A DNA stretch of 27,860 nucleotides from an uncultured Clostridia bacterium (GTDB lineage Bacteria > Bacillota > Clostridia > TANB77 > CAG-508): contig CANQRO010000005.1 in NCBI GenBank assembly GCA_947626205.1, forward strand, positions 1-27,860, read 5' to 3'. Numbering within the stretch: position 1 is the first letter of the stretch; every line of letters starts with the position of its first letter. This document shows, piece by piece, positions 1 to 7,725 of the stretch. The position numbers were made by a program, and so were the translations under genes. The notes under the pieces were generated by a model that ran no database searches, had not been told where the DNA came from, and saw only the letters and a program-made list of their open reading frames with translations.

Positions 1-188
1 AATCAGTTTATATTTTACTTATAAAAAAGTTTAGGTTTAATTCAAAAGATTAAGTATTTTATATACTAAAGAATTAACTAGAACACAACAGATATTTTTA
101 AATTTAGTTTACTCAAAAGAAAAATATATAAAAACAAAAGAATAACTTATAAAATACGAAAGATAAAATAAACAAAAGATGAATTACA

Positions 189-238
189 TATATCGCAACA
201 GTTGGTATTCGTAATAAGTACCAACTGTTTGCGATATA
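189..238. promoter_or_regulatory. Long inverted repeat upstream of rsmH
   Basis: Positions 189-207 pair with 219-238 to give about 19 base pairs with a single bulged T (228) and an 11-base loop. It is more GC-rich than the surrounding AT-rich leader. No T-run follows, so it is not a standard intrinsic terminator. It ends about 10 bases before the rsmH ribosome site. It could be a leader-RNA structure, a protein-binding palindrome, or the remains of an upstream gene end. The 188 bases before it hold no ORF or element I recognise; mraZ, which often precedes rsmH, is not there. Confidence 0.6.
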
Positions 239-261
239 CAAGAAATTAAGAGGTGGCATTT

Positions 262-1191
262 TTGGAATTTAACCATAAACCTGTTCTTTTAGAAGAATGT
301 ATTAATGGGTTAAACATAAAAAAAGATGGAATATATATAGATGGAACAATAGGTGGTGCTGGGCATAGTAGTAAGATTATAGAGAAACTTTCATCGAAAG
401 GCCTTTTAATTGGAGTAGATAGAGATGAAGAGGCTTTAGAAGTTGCAAAAGAAAGACTAAAAAACTACTCTAATGTAGTATACATACATAAAAATCACGA
501 TGATATAAAAGAAATATTAGAAGAATTAAATATTGAAAAGGTAGATGGTATCTTATTAGATTTAGGAGTATCGTCATATCAAATAGATGAAAGCAAAAGA
601 GGCTTTAGCTATATGCATGATGGATTGCTAGATATGAGAATGGATAGAAATGAAGAAAAAACAGCTAAACAAGTTGTAAATACTTATCCAGAAGAAGAAC
701 TCTCTAGAATTTTTTATGAATATGGAGAAGAAAGGTATGCAAGACAAATAGCAAGGAAAATCTGTGAGAAAAGAAAAACACAAGAAATATCAACTACGTT
801 ACAATTAGTAGATATTATAAAAAGTGCAGTTCCAAACATTAATAAAAGTACAGGTCATCCAGCAAAAAGAGTTTTCCAGGCAATTCGTATAGAAGTAAAT
901 AATGAAATTCAACCATTATATGAAACAGTTAAGAATTGTACAGATTGCCTAAATCCTGGAGGTCGTTTAGTAATAATTACTTTTCATTCTTTAGAAGATA
1001 GAGCTGTAAAAAGGGCATTTCAATCATTAGAAGGAAAATGTATATGTCCTAAAAGCTTACCATATTGTGTATGTGGAGCAAAAGTTGAAGGAAAAATTAT
1101 TACCAAAAAGCCGATAGAACCACAAAAGAGAGAACAAGAGGAAAATCCAAGGTCTAAAAGTGCTAAATTAAGAATTTTTGAAAAATTGTAA
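262..1191 (+). CDS. rsmH: 16S rRNA (cytosine-1402-N4)-methyltransferase RsmH (MraW)
   Basis: Cytoplasmic SAM-dependent enzyme that N4-methylates C1402 of 16S rRNA in the decoding centre. At 309 residues it has the usual family length. Visible features are the SAM-binding loop DGTIGGAGHS (about residues 27-36), the following acidic GVDRDEEAL strand, the LLDLGVSS motif, an ITFHSLEDRAVK motif near the C-terminus, and the basic SKSAKLR tail typical of the family. I chose the TTG at 262 because AGAGGTGG (249-256) lies five bases before it and the protein then begins MEFNHKPVLLEE, as in homologues; the GTG at 253 lies inside that ribosome site. It is the first gene of the division cluster, 80 bases before the ftsL-like gene. 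Confidence 0.95.
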   Translation: MEFNHKPVLLEECINGLNIKKDGIYIDGTIGGAGHSSKIIEKLSSKGLLIGVDRDEEALEVAKERLKNYSNVVYIHKNHDDIKEILEELNIEKVDGILLDLGVSSYQIDESKRGFSYMHDGLLDMRMDRNEEKTAKQVVNTYPEEELSRIFYEYGEERYARQIARKICEKRKTQEISTTLQLVDIIKSAVPNINKSTGHPAKRVFQAIRIEVNNEIQPLYETVKNCTDCLNPGGRLVIITFHSLEDRAVKRAFQSLEGKCICPKSLPYCVCGAKVEGKIITKKPIEPQKREQEENPRSKSAKLRIFEKL

Positions 1192-1271
1192 AAATATATC
1201 ATATAGAAATAAAAATAGTTTTTAAATAAATAATAAAAAGACAAAAATATGAGATAGGAGGTGAATAACAT

Positions 1272-1817
1272 ATGGCATATTACAATAGCAAATATCAGTA
1301 TGAAACAAGTCCAAGGAAAATAAAACCAGAATATGAACCAAGAGTTAAAAAATATCCTAAAAAAAGTACTGCTAAAAGAAGTAATAAAACAACATCTAAA
1401 GTAGCACCTAAGAAACAGTCTAAAAAGCAAGCAAAGCCAGTGCAAAAAAGTAAGTTAAATCATAAAGTAAAAATAGTTTTTTTAGTAGCTATTGGGTTTG
1501 CAATTTTGTTTGCCATAAGTTATAGAAACTCCGTAATAAATGAAAAATTTTCAGAAATAAAAAATTTAAAATCTAATTTAGCAGCGATTGAGAAAGAAAA
1601 TGAACAATTAGAAGTAAGTATTGAAAATGGATTAAATTTGAAATCCATTGAGCAATCTGCAAAAGAATTACTAGGTATGCAAAAACTAGAAAATTCACAA
1701 AAGGTATATGTAACTTTACCAAAGCAAGATTACATAGAACCTGCATCTGAAGAAATAGTTGAAGAAGACAATACAAACTGGTTTGAAAAGATAATTAATT
1801 TTATTACCGGAAAATAG
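1272..1817 (+). CDS. ftsL: FtsL/DivIC-like septum protein
   Basis: Predicted bitopic membrane protein of the FtsL/DivIC superfamily, which scaffolds the septal synthase and its PBP partner. The 181 residues comprise a long Lys/Arg-rich cytoplasmic tail (1-65), one hydrophobic segment (about 67-85), a heptad-like coiled coil rich in Glu, Asn, Leu and Lys (about 90-130), and a segment ending in AKELLGMQK...QKVYV that resembles the family's conserved 'A..LGM....VYV' end. An acidic C-terminal tail follows. It starts at ATG behind AGGAGGTG (1257-1264). Position between rsmH and a class B PBP is the standard ftsL position. Family sequences diverge strongly, so FtsL versus DivIC cannot be fixed from sequence. 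Confidence 0.75.
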   Translation: MAYYNSKYQYETSPRKIKPEYEPRVKKYPKKSTAKRSNKTTSKVAPKKQSKKQAKPVQKSKLNHKVKIVFLVAIGFAILFAISYRNSVINEKFSEIKNLKSNLAAIEKENEQLEVSIENGLNLKSIEQSAKELLGMQKLENSQKVYVTLPKQDYIEPASEEIVEEDNTNWFEKIINFITGK

Positions 1818-1833
1818 ATAGTAATAAAAATAT

Positions 1834-1880
1834 CTTCCTTTCTATATAATGATAATAATTATAGAAAGGAAGGTTTTTTT
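1834..1880 (+). terminator. Intrinsic terminator/attenuator that also buries the spoVD ribosome site
   Basis: A perfect 13-bp stem (1834-1846 with 1860-1872) is followed by G and seven Ts (1874-1880), the form of a Rho-independent terminator. The T-run abuts the spoVD ATG at 1881. The only Shine-Dalgarno-like sequence for spoVD, AAAGGAAGG (about 1865-1873), is the 3' arm of this hairpin. The element can therefore both stop transcription after ftsL and mask spoVD translation. Confidence 0.75.
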
Positions 1881-3886
1881 ATGCAAGTTACTGCAAAAAT
1901 GAGTTTAAAGAAAAGAATCATGTATATGATGTTTGTTGCATTTTTAATTTTTATACTACTAACTATAAGAATAGGTTTTATACAGTTTGTGCAAGGAGCT
2001 GAACTTTCATATATGGCATATAACCAACAATCTTTAGATAGAAAAATTAATCCTAAAAGAGGAACTATATATGATGCTACTGGCAAAAATATTTTAGCTG
2101 TAAGTGCAACAGTTGAAACAGTTACAGTAAATCCAGTTAATATTAAAGATTCAGATAAAGAAAAAGTTGCAAAAGCACTTTCAGATATATTTTCATTGGA
2201 TTATGAAACTATATTAAAAAGAGTAAGAAAAAGAAGTTCAATTGAAACTATTGTAAGAAAAGTTGATAAAGAAAAAACAGATGAACTTAGACTTTGGATG
2301 AAAGAAAACAATATCACATCTGGAATTAATATAGATGAAGATACTAAAAGATATTATCCTAATAATGAATTAGCTTCGCATTTTATAGGATTTTGTGGAA
2401 GTGATAATCAAGGTCTAGATGGCATAGAAGCAAAATATGAAGATATTCTAAAAGGAAGTCAAGGTAGAATTATTAAAGTGACAGATGCTAAAGGCGGAGA
2501 AATTGAAGATAGTAGTGAAGACTACATTTCAGCAGTAGATGGAAAAGATATTGTTACAACTATAGATATGACAATACAATCCATTGCAGAAAAATATCTA
2601 AAAGAGGCTTGTATAGATAATGTCTGCACAGATGGTGGAAATGTTATAATAATGAATCCTAAAAATGGGGATGTTTTGGCAATGGCTACATATCCAAGTT
2701 ATAATCTAAATGATCCTTTCACAATTACTGATGATACTTTAAAATCAACTTGGGATACATTAACTACAACTGAAAAAAATATAAATTTACAGCAAATGTG
2801 GCGAAACAAAGCAATAGCAGATACATATGAACCTGGTTCTACATTCAAATTAGTTACTGCTTCTGCAGCATTGCAAGAGGGTATAACTCAAACTGATAAA
2901 GCAGGAGAATTTACTTGTACGGGTGGAATTGAAATTGCAGGAGTTAGAATGAAATGTTGGAGATATTATAGGCCACATGGAGCAGAATCTTTAAGGCAAG
3001 CGTTAATGAATTCATGTAATCCAGTTTTTATTGGACTAGGACAAAAAATTGGAGTACAAAAGTACTATAGCTATTTAGAAAAGTTTGGATTTTTAGAAAA
3101 AACTGGCATAGAACTTCCAGGAGAAGCTAAGGGAATATTTTTAGCACAAAATAAAGTAGGACCTGTTGAACTTGCTACAATTAGCTTTGGACAGAGGTTT
3201 GAAGTTACGCCTTTACAAATGGTTTCTGCCGTTTCTGCAATTGCAAATAAAGGGATAAAAATGAAACCACGAGTTGTAAAAAAGATAATAAATCCTTTAA
3301 CAAATGAGGAAGAAGAAATATCCCCGGTAGAAGTAGGTAGAGTAATAGAAGAAAAAACAGCAAATGATGTACTAAGTATGATGGAATCTGTTGTAGCAGA
3401 AGGTACAGGAAAAAATGCTCAAGTTAAGGGATTTAGAGTTGGACGGAAAAACAGGAACATCAGAAGATGGAGTAAATACCAATAAGTATGTGACTTCTTT
3501 TATAGGGGTAGCACCAATTTCAGATCCAGAAGTTGTAGTGTTGGTTACTTTATATAACCCAACTGGAGAGGGAGGACACCAAGGAGGTGCTGTTGCAGCA
3601 CCAGTAGGTGGGCAGATTTTATCTGAAGTATTGCCATATTTAGATCTAACAAAAGATAATAGTGAAGAAGTAGAGGTAAAAGAAGAAATAGAAGTTCCAG
3701 AAATAAGAGGTAAGAATTTAAAAGAAGCAAGTAAAATTTTAAAGGATTTAGGTTTAGGAATAGAAACTGACAAACAAATAGAAAGTAATATTAATAAAGA
3801 AGAAATAATTATAAAAGAGCAATTACCTAAACCCCGGAATTAAGGTGAATAAAGGCTCACAAATATATGTGGAAATTCAAAATTAA
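1881..3886 (+). CDS. spoVD: SpoVD-type class B penicillin-binding protein, read through two +1 shifts at CGG
   Basis: Transpeptidase that crosslinks spore-cortex or septal peptidoglycan, anchored by an N-terminal membrane segment (about residues 12-34). The PBP dimer domain is followed by the transpeptidase with STFK (Ser320), SCN (378-380) and KTG (523-525), and one C-terminal PASTA domain (about 605-667), the SpoVD architecture. The gene is not one open frame. The frame from 1881 runs out at 3485 as a 534-residue product that lacks KTG. Skipping C3444 restores GGKTGTSED and the frame to 3843. Skipping one C at 3832-3835 restores the PASTA end (PKPGIKVNKGS) and a stop at 3884-3886, for about 667 residues. 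Both sites read C-GGA and put CGG in frame. Apart from these two, no stop interrupts the full frame, so it looks maintained rather than decayed. Alternatives are two sequencing errors or a very young pseudogene. Confidence 0.85.
3444..3447 (+). other. Proposed +1 frameshift site 1 (CGG-A) in spoVD
   Basis: In the frame from 1881 the codons are GGA CGG AAA AAC. Omitting C3444 gives GGA GGA AAA ACA GGA, that is G-G-K-T-G, the third catalytic motif of penicillin-binding transpeptidases. The in-frame product ends 15 codons after the CGG. A weak internal Shine-Dalgarno-like AAGGGA lies at 3426-3431, about 12 bases upstream. Confidence 0.7.
3835..3838 (+). other. Proposed +1 frameshift site 2 (CGG-A) in spoVD
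   Basis: The frame downstream of site 1 reads AAA CCC CGG AAT and then stops at 3841-3843. Skipping one C gives CCC GGA ATT AAG GTG, that is P-G-I-K-V, and continues through the end of a PASTA domain to a stop at 3884-3886. The run CCCC would also let a proline tRNA slip +1 and re-pair, so slippage is possible here in addition to base skipping. Confidence 0.65.
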
Positions 3887-3905
3887 GAAATTTGATAATA
3901 ATACC

Positions 3906-3934
3906 TATACAAATTTCTAATTTAGTTATATAAT
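3906..3934 (+). promoter_or_regulatory. Candidate sigma-A promoter for murE
   Basis: TATACA (3906-3911, four of six matches to TTGACA) is separated by 17 bases from a perfect TATAAT (3929-3934), 32 bases before the murE ATG. A weak 9-bp hairpin (3886-3894 with 3910-3918) sits at the end of spoVD and overlaps the -35. This would let murE-mraY be expressed independently of spoVD. Confidence 0.4.
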
Positions 3935-3966
3935 AAATTCGGATAATTGGAGATGGAGGGTTAAAT

Positions 3967-5466
3967 ATGAATTTAAAAGAAATTCTAATAGGAATTGAAG
4001 AAATTAAAGCAAAAGGGAATTTAGAACTAGACATTACAAATGTTGACTCTGATTCTAGAAATATAAAAGAAAATGGAATGTTTGTTGCGATACACGGTTA
4101 TGAAACAGACGGATTGGAATATATTCCAGATGCAATTAAAAATGGTGCAAAAGTAGTTATGGTAGATAAAAATACAGATTTAAAAAAATTATCTATACCA
4201 AATGAAGTAACTTTACTTGTAGTACCAGATACAAGACTTGCTTTGGCAATATGTGCTTGTAATTTCTACGATAATCCATCTAGAAAATTTAAACTTGTTG
4301 GTGTTACAGGAACAAAAGGAAAAACAACAACAACGTATATGATTAAAAAAATCCTAGAAAAAGCTGGAAAAAAAGTTGGCTTGATTGGAACAATTGCTAC
4401 ATATATAGGAGATAAAAAAATAGAAGATAGTTCAAGAACAACACCAGAAAGTATAAAACTTCAAAAAATATTTGCAGACATGGTTAAAGAAAAAGTAGAT
4501 GTTGTAGTAATGGAAGTATCTTCACAAAGCTTAAAATTAAACCGTGTTTATGGTTGTGATTTTGATATAGGAGTATTTACAAACTTTTCACAAGAGCACA
4601 TCAGTAAAAATGAACATCCAGATATGGAAGATTATTTCAATTCAAAACTTAAATTATTTAGTATGTGTAAAGTAGGTTTTACAAATGTAGATGACATTTA
4701 TGGTGGTAAAGTAGCAAGAGTAGTAAAGAATATAGAAATGACGACATATGGAATAGATAATTTTTGCCATGTTCTTGCAAAGGATATTACAATTACAAAT
4801 TCATATGTAGATTTTAAAGTAAAAATAGATAATAGAAATGAAAGAATAAAAACTGGCATACCTGGAAGATTTAGTGTATACAATTCTCTTGCAGCTATTT
4901 GCGTAGGAATGAAATTAGGAGCTAATGCAGAGCAAATTAAAGAAGCATTATTAGAAGTAAGAGTACCAGGCAGAAGTGAACTAGTAGATAATAAAAAAGA
5001 TTTAACTATTATGATAGATTATGCCCATACTCCAGAGAGCTTAGAAAGTATATTACAAGCAGTTAAATCGTACACAAAAGGAAAGGTAATCTGTGTTTTT
5101 GGATGCGGTGGTGACCGTGATAAAATAAAGAGGCCTCTTATGGGAGAAGTATCTGGCAGAATAGCTAACTTTACAATTATTACAAGTGACAATCCAAGAA
5201 CAGAAAAACCAGAAGAAATTGTAAAAGAAATTGAAGTAGGTATAAAAAAGACAAAAGGCCAATATACATGTATAGTAGATAGAAGAGAGGCAATTAAGGA
5301 AGCAATAAAAATGGCAAATAAAAATGATATGATTGTTCTTGCCGGAAAAGGACATGAACCATATCAAGAGATTAATCATCAAACTTTTCCATTTGATGAA
5401 AGAGTAATTGTAAGAGAAATAATAAACGAATTGGAAGAAAAACAGCAAGATAAAAAAGAAGAGTAA
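3967..5466 (+). CDS. murE: UDP-MurNAc-tripeptide synthetase MurE, meso-DAP type
   Basis: Cytoplasmic Mur ligase that adds the third residue of the peptidoglycan stem peptide to UDP-MurNAc-L-Ala-D-Glu using ATP. The 499 residues match family length. Visible are the N-terminal UDP-binding domain (DSDSRNIKENGMFVAI), the ATP loop GVTGTKGKTTTTYM, the central MEVSSQ segment, a DYAHTPESL motif, FGCGGDRDK, and the C-terminal ligase motif DNPRTEKP. DNPR is the signature that selects meso-diaminopimelate rather than lysine, so DAP-type peptidoglycan is inferred. The gene starts at ATG behind GGAGGG (3954-3959). It has no CGG codon in frame, unlike the adjacent spoVD. Confidence 0.97.
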   Translation: MNLKEILIGIEEIKAKGNLELDITNVDSDSRNIKENGMFVAIHGYETDGLEYIPDAIKNGAKVVMVDKNTDLKKLSIPNEVTLLVVPDTRLALAICACNFYDNPSRKFKLVGVTGTKGKTTTTYMIKKILEKAGKKVGLIGTIATYIGDKKIEDSSRTTPESIKLQKIFADMVKEKVDVVVMEVSSQSLKLNRVYGCDFDIGVFTNFSQEHISKNEHPDMEDYFNSKLKLFSMCKVGFTNVDDIYGGKVARVVKNIEMTTYGIDNFCHVLAKDITITNSYVDFKVKIDNRNERIKTGIPGRFSVYNSLAAICVGMKLGANAEQIKEALLEVRVPGRSELVDNKKDLTIMIDYAHTPESLESILQAVKSYTKGKVICVFGCGGDRDKIKRPLMGEVSGRIANFTIITSDNPRTEKPEEIVKEIEVGIKKTKGQYTCIVDRREAIKEAIKMANKNDMIVLAGKGHEPYQEINHQTFPFDERVIVREIINELEEKQQDKKEE

Positions 5467-5508
5467 TTTGAAGCCAAAATCAATTACTTAAAACGAAAGG
5501 TGAGAAAG

Positions 5509-6492
5509 TTGAATTATTTTCAGATTAAAATATTATTGCTATCATTCGTTGCAACCGTAGTGTTAGGCATTATTGCTGTTCCTATTTTGAGAAAGTTGAA
5601 GATTGGGCAAATCGAAAGAGAAGATGGCCCAACATCTCATTTAATAAAGCAAGGAACACCTACAATGGGTGGAGTAATCTTGGCACTAGCAATTACATTA
5701 CTAATTATATTTATTTTCTTTAGTTATACTAAAAAAGAAGACATTGAACTTGCTAAACATCTAATTCCTTTAGCAATTATGTCTATAGGATTTGGAATTG
5801 TTGGCTTGATTGACGATGTAAAAAAATTAATTTTTAAAAATACAAAAGGTTTAAAGCCAGCGTATAAAATGATAGGATTGCTTGCTATAGCAGTAATATA
5901 TGTTATTTATTTAATTAAAATTATTGATTTAGGAACTGAAATTTACATACCAATATTTAAAGTTTATATAAATTTACCACTTTGGGTATATATACCGTTT
6001 GCTATTTTAACTATTTTAGGAACTACAAATGCAGTAAACCTAACAGATGGAGTAGATGGCTTATGCCCAACAATATCAGCTATTATTATTACTTGTTTAA
6101 CTATAATAGGAATAATGTTAGATGTTAAAGAAGTAGTTGTTTTTGGAACAATTGTAATAGGTTCTTGTTTAGGATTTTTACTATTTAACATGCATCCAGC
6201 AAAAGTATTTATGGGAGATACAGGTTCTTTATTACTAGGAGGAGTTATAGTAGCCATAGCGTTATATTTAAAAATGCCATTAATTTTATTGATTATTGCA
6301 TTAATACCAGTATTAGAAACGTTATCTGTTATAATGCAGGTTATATACTTTAAAAAAACAGGAAATAGATTCTTTAAAATGGCTCCATTACATCATCATT
6401 TTGAATTATCTGGATGGGGAGAAAATAAAGTAGTATCAGTTTTTAGTCTAATTACTTTAGTTCTTTGCGTAATCGGATTATTAATAATTTAA
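5509..6492 (+). CDS. mraY: Phospho-MurNAc-pentapeptide transferase MraY
   Basis: Polytopic membrane enzyme that moves phospho-MurNAc-pentapeptide from UDP to undecaprenyl phosphate, forming lipid I. At about 327 residues it shows the family motifs: the early GPTSHLIKQGTPTMGG loop, the catalytic IDDVKK pair of aspartates, NAVNLTDGVDGL, FMGDTGSLLLGG, and the APLHHHFE histidine loop. About ten hydrophobic segments are visible. I prefer the TTG at 5509 because AAAGGTGAG (5496-5504) lies just before it; a GTG at 5500 is in frame but overlaps that ribosome site. It lies 42 bases after murE. In Bacillus subtilis murD follows mraY; here spoVE follows directly. Confidence 0.96.
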   Translation: MNYFQIKILLLSFVATVVLGIIAVPILRKLKIGQIEREDGPTSHLIKQGTPTMGGVILALAITLLIIFIFFSYTKKEDIELAKHLIPLAIMSIGFGIVGLIDDVKKLIFKNTKGLKPAYKMIGLLAIAVIYVIYLIKIIDLGTEIYIPIFKVYINLPLWVYIPFAILTILGTTNAVNLTDGVDGLCPTISAIIITCLTIIGIMLDVKEVVVFGTIVIGSCLGFLLFNMHPAKVFMGDTGSLLLGGVIVAIALYLKMPLILLIIALIPVLETLSVIMQVIYFKKTGNRFFKMAPLHHHFELSGWGENKVVSVFSLITLVLCVIGLLII

Positions 6493-6518
6493 AAATAATA
6501 GAGAGGAGAATTAGATAA

Positions 6519-7638
6519 GTGTCAAAAGAAAAACCATTTGATTTTATTTTATTTATAACAGTAATTATATTATTAGCAATGGGAATTGTTATGGTATTAT
6601 CAGCTAGTTCTCCATCTGCGTTGGCTGAAAGCGGAAATAGCTATGCTTATGTTTCAAGGCAAGCAGTATTTGCTGTTATTGGAATAGCATTAATGTTGAT
6701 TATTTCCAGAATAGACTACAGACAATATGATAAATTTTGGAAAATAGCTTATTTTGGCTCGCTTATTATTTTAGCAATAGTACCTATTTTAGGTTCTTCT
6801 GCAAAAGGAGCAACAAGATGGTTAGAAATAGGACCAATTAGATTTCAGCCATCAGAAGTTGCAAAAATCGCATTAATTATTTTCTATGCATCATGGCTTA
6901 CAAAAAATAAAGATAAATTATCTAGTTTAACAAATGGATTTTTAAAACCTTTTATGTTTTTAATTCCAATAGCAATTATTTTAATTTTTTTCCAAAAGCA
7001 TCTTAGTGTTACAATTATTATTTTTGCTATTGTTTCTATCATGATGTTAATGGCAGGAACAAAACTTAGGTATTTTGTAACTTTAGGTAGTATAGGTGCA
7101 GTTGGAGCAGGCGGATTATTATTTGCTTTAGCAAAATTTACAGAAAATGGTGTTTATCGTATTTCCAGAATTATAACATTCTTAAATCCTTGGAACGATA
7201 TTCAAGGAGATGGTTGGCAGATAGTTCAAAGTTTATATGCTATTGGCTCTGGAGGACTATTTGGTGTAGGCTTAGGGAAAAGTAAACAAAAATTTCTTTA
7301 TATACCAGAACCTCATAACGATTTTATATTTTCAGTATTAGCTGAAGAATTAGGTTTTATAGGTTGTGCGATTGTAATGATTTTATTTGCAATTTTTATA
7401 TGGAGAGGACTCTTAATAGCTATGCGTGCGCCGGATATGTTTGGTAGCTTAATTGCAGTTGGAATTACATCTTTAATTGGATTACAAGCAATAATGAATA
7501 TTGCAGTTGTAACATCATCTATGCCAAATACAGGAATATCACTTCCTTTCTTTAGTTATGGAGGTACATCGTTAGTAATACTGTTAAGTTCGGTTCGGAG
7601 TACTTTTAAATATTTCAAGATCATGTAAAAAAGTATGA
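6519..7638 (+). CDS. spoVE: SpoVE/FtsW-type SEDS peptidoglycan glycosyltransferase, with a +1 shift near the end
   Basis: SEDS-family polymerase of lipid II that works with a class B PBP such as SpoVD. It starts at GTG 6519 behind GAGAGGAG (6501-6508) and has about ten membrane segments. Family motifs include GATRWLEIGPIRFQPSE, the loop with NPWNDIQGDGWQ, FGVGLGKSKQKFLYIPEPHNDFIF, and SLPFFSYGGTSL. The uninterrupted frame ends at 7628 with a C-terminus unlike the family. Skipping C7596 instead gives VGVLLNISRSCKKV and a stop at 7636-7638 (372 residues); the G-V-L-L-N-I-S-R segment is the usual SEDS end. The shift site is again C-GGA with CGG in frame. Its place between mraY and murG fits SpoVE; a general FtsW role cannot be excluded. 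Confidence 0.88.
7596..7599 (+). other. Proposed +1 frameshift site 3 (CGG-A) in spoVE
   Basis: The zero frame reads TCG GTT CGG AGT ACT and ends ten codons after CGG. Skipping C7596 gives GTT GGA GTA CTT TTA AAT ATT TCA AGA, restoring the conserved G-V-L-L-N-I-S-R end of SEDS proteins. The preceding codon GTT cannot re-pair well one base downstream (TTC), so base skipping with A-site entry of the GGA-reading tRNA is more likely than P-site slippage. Confidence 0.68.
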
Positions 7639-7681
7639 TGTAATTAAAATAAAATTATGTAAGATGTAAATACTTACTAGG

Positions 7682-7725
7682 AAAGGAGGATATGTTAGTT
7701 TTTAAAACTAACATAAACTATTAAA
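7682..7725 (+). promoter_or_regulatory. Ribosome site, palindrome and 10-codon leader ORF before murG
   Basis: A strong AAAGGAGG (7682-7689) is followed two bases later by a 23-base palindrome (7692-7714: two 11-base arms around one T), and murG starts only at 7726, 36 bases after the ribosome site. The palindrome begins with ATG and opens a 10-codon frame (MLVFKTNINY) that stops at 7722-7724, one base before the murG ATG. Either the leader is translated and coupled to murG, or the folded hairpin shortens the distance between ribosome site and start. Similar layouts occur at 21551 and 22104. Confidence 0.55.

Noticed and set aside
1..188. Partial upstream gene or mraZ at the window start
   Set aside because: All frames contain frequent stops and no MraZ-like motif or repeated operator was seen.
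1020..1445. Minus-strand ORFs opposite rsmH/ftsL and other genes
   Set aside because: They lack ribosome sites and recognisable domains and overlap well-supported genes; they are shadows produced by AT-rich codon use.
2461..2520. Further C-GGA sites as frameshifts (for example GGC GGA in spoVD, GAC GGA in murE)
   Set aside because: In these and many similar places CGG is out of frame across two normal codons and the reading frame continues unchanged.
3415..3843. Separate 142-codon gene after spoVD
   Set aside because: It has no ribosome site and begins inside the transpeptidase domain; its protein contains KTG and a PASTA start, so it is the +1 continuation of spoVD.
3938..3948. CGG in the spoVD-murE gap and in the pilC ribosome site
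   Set aside because: Both lie outside coding sequence and say nothing about decoding.
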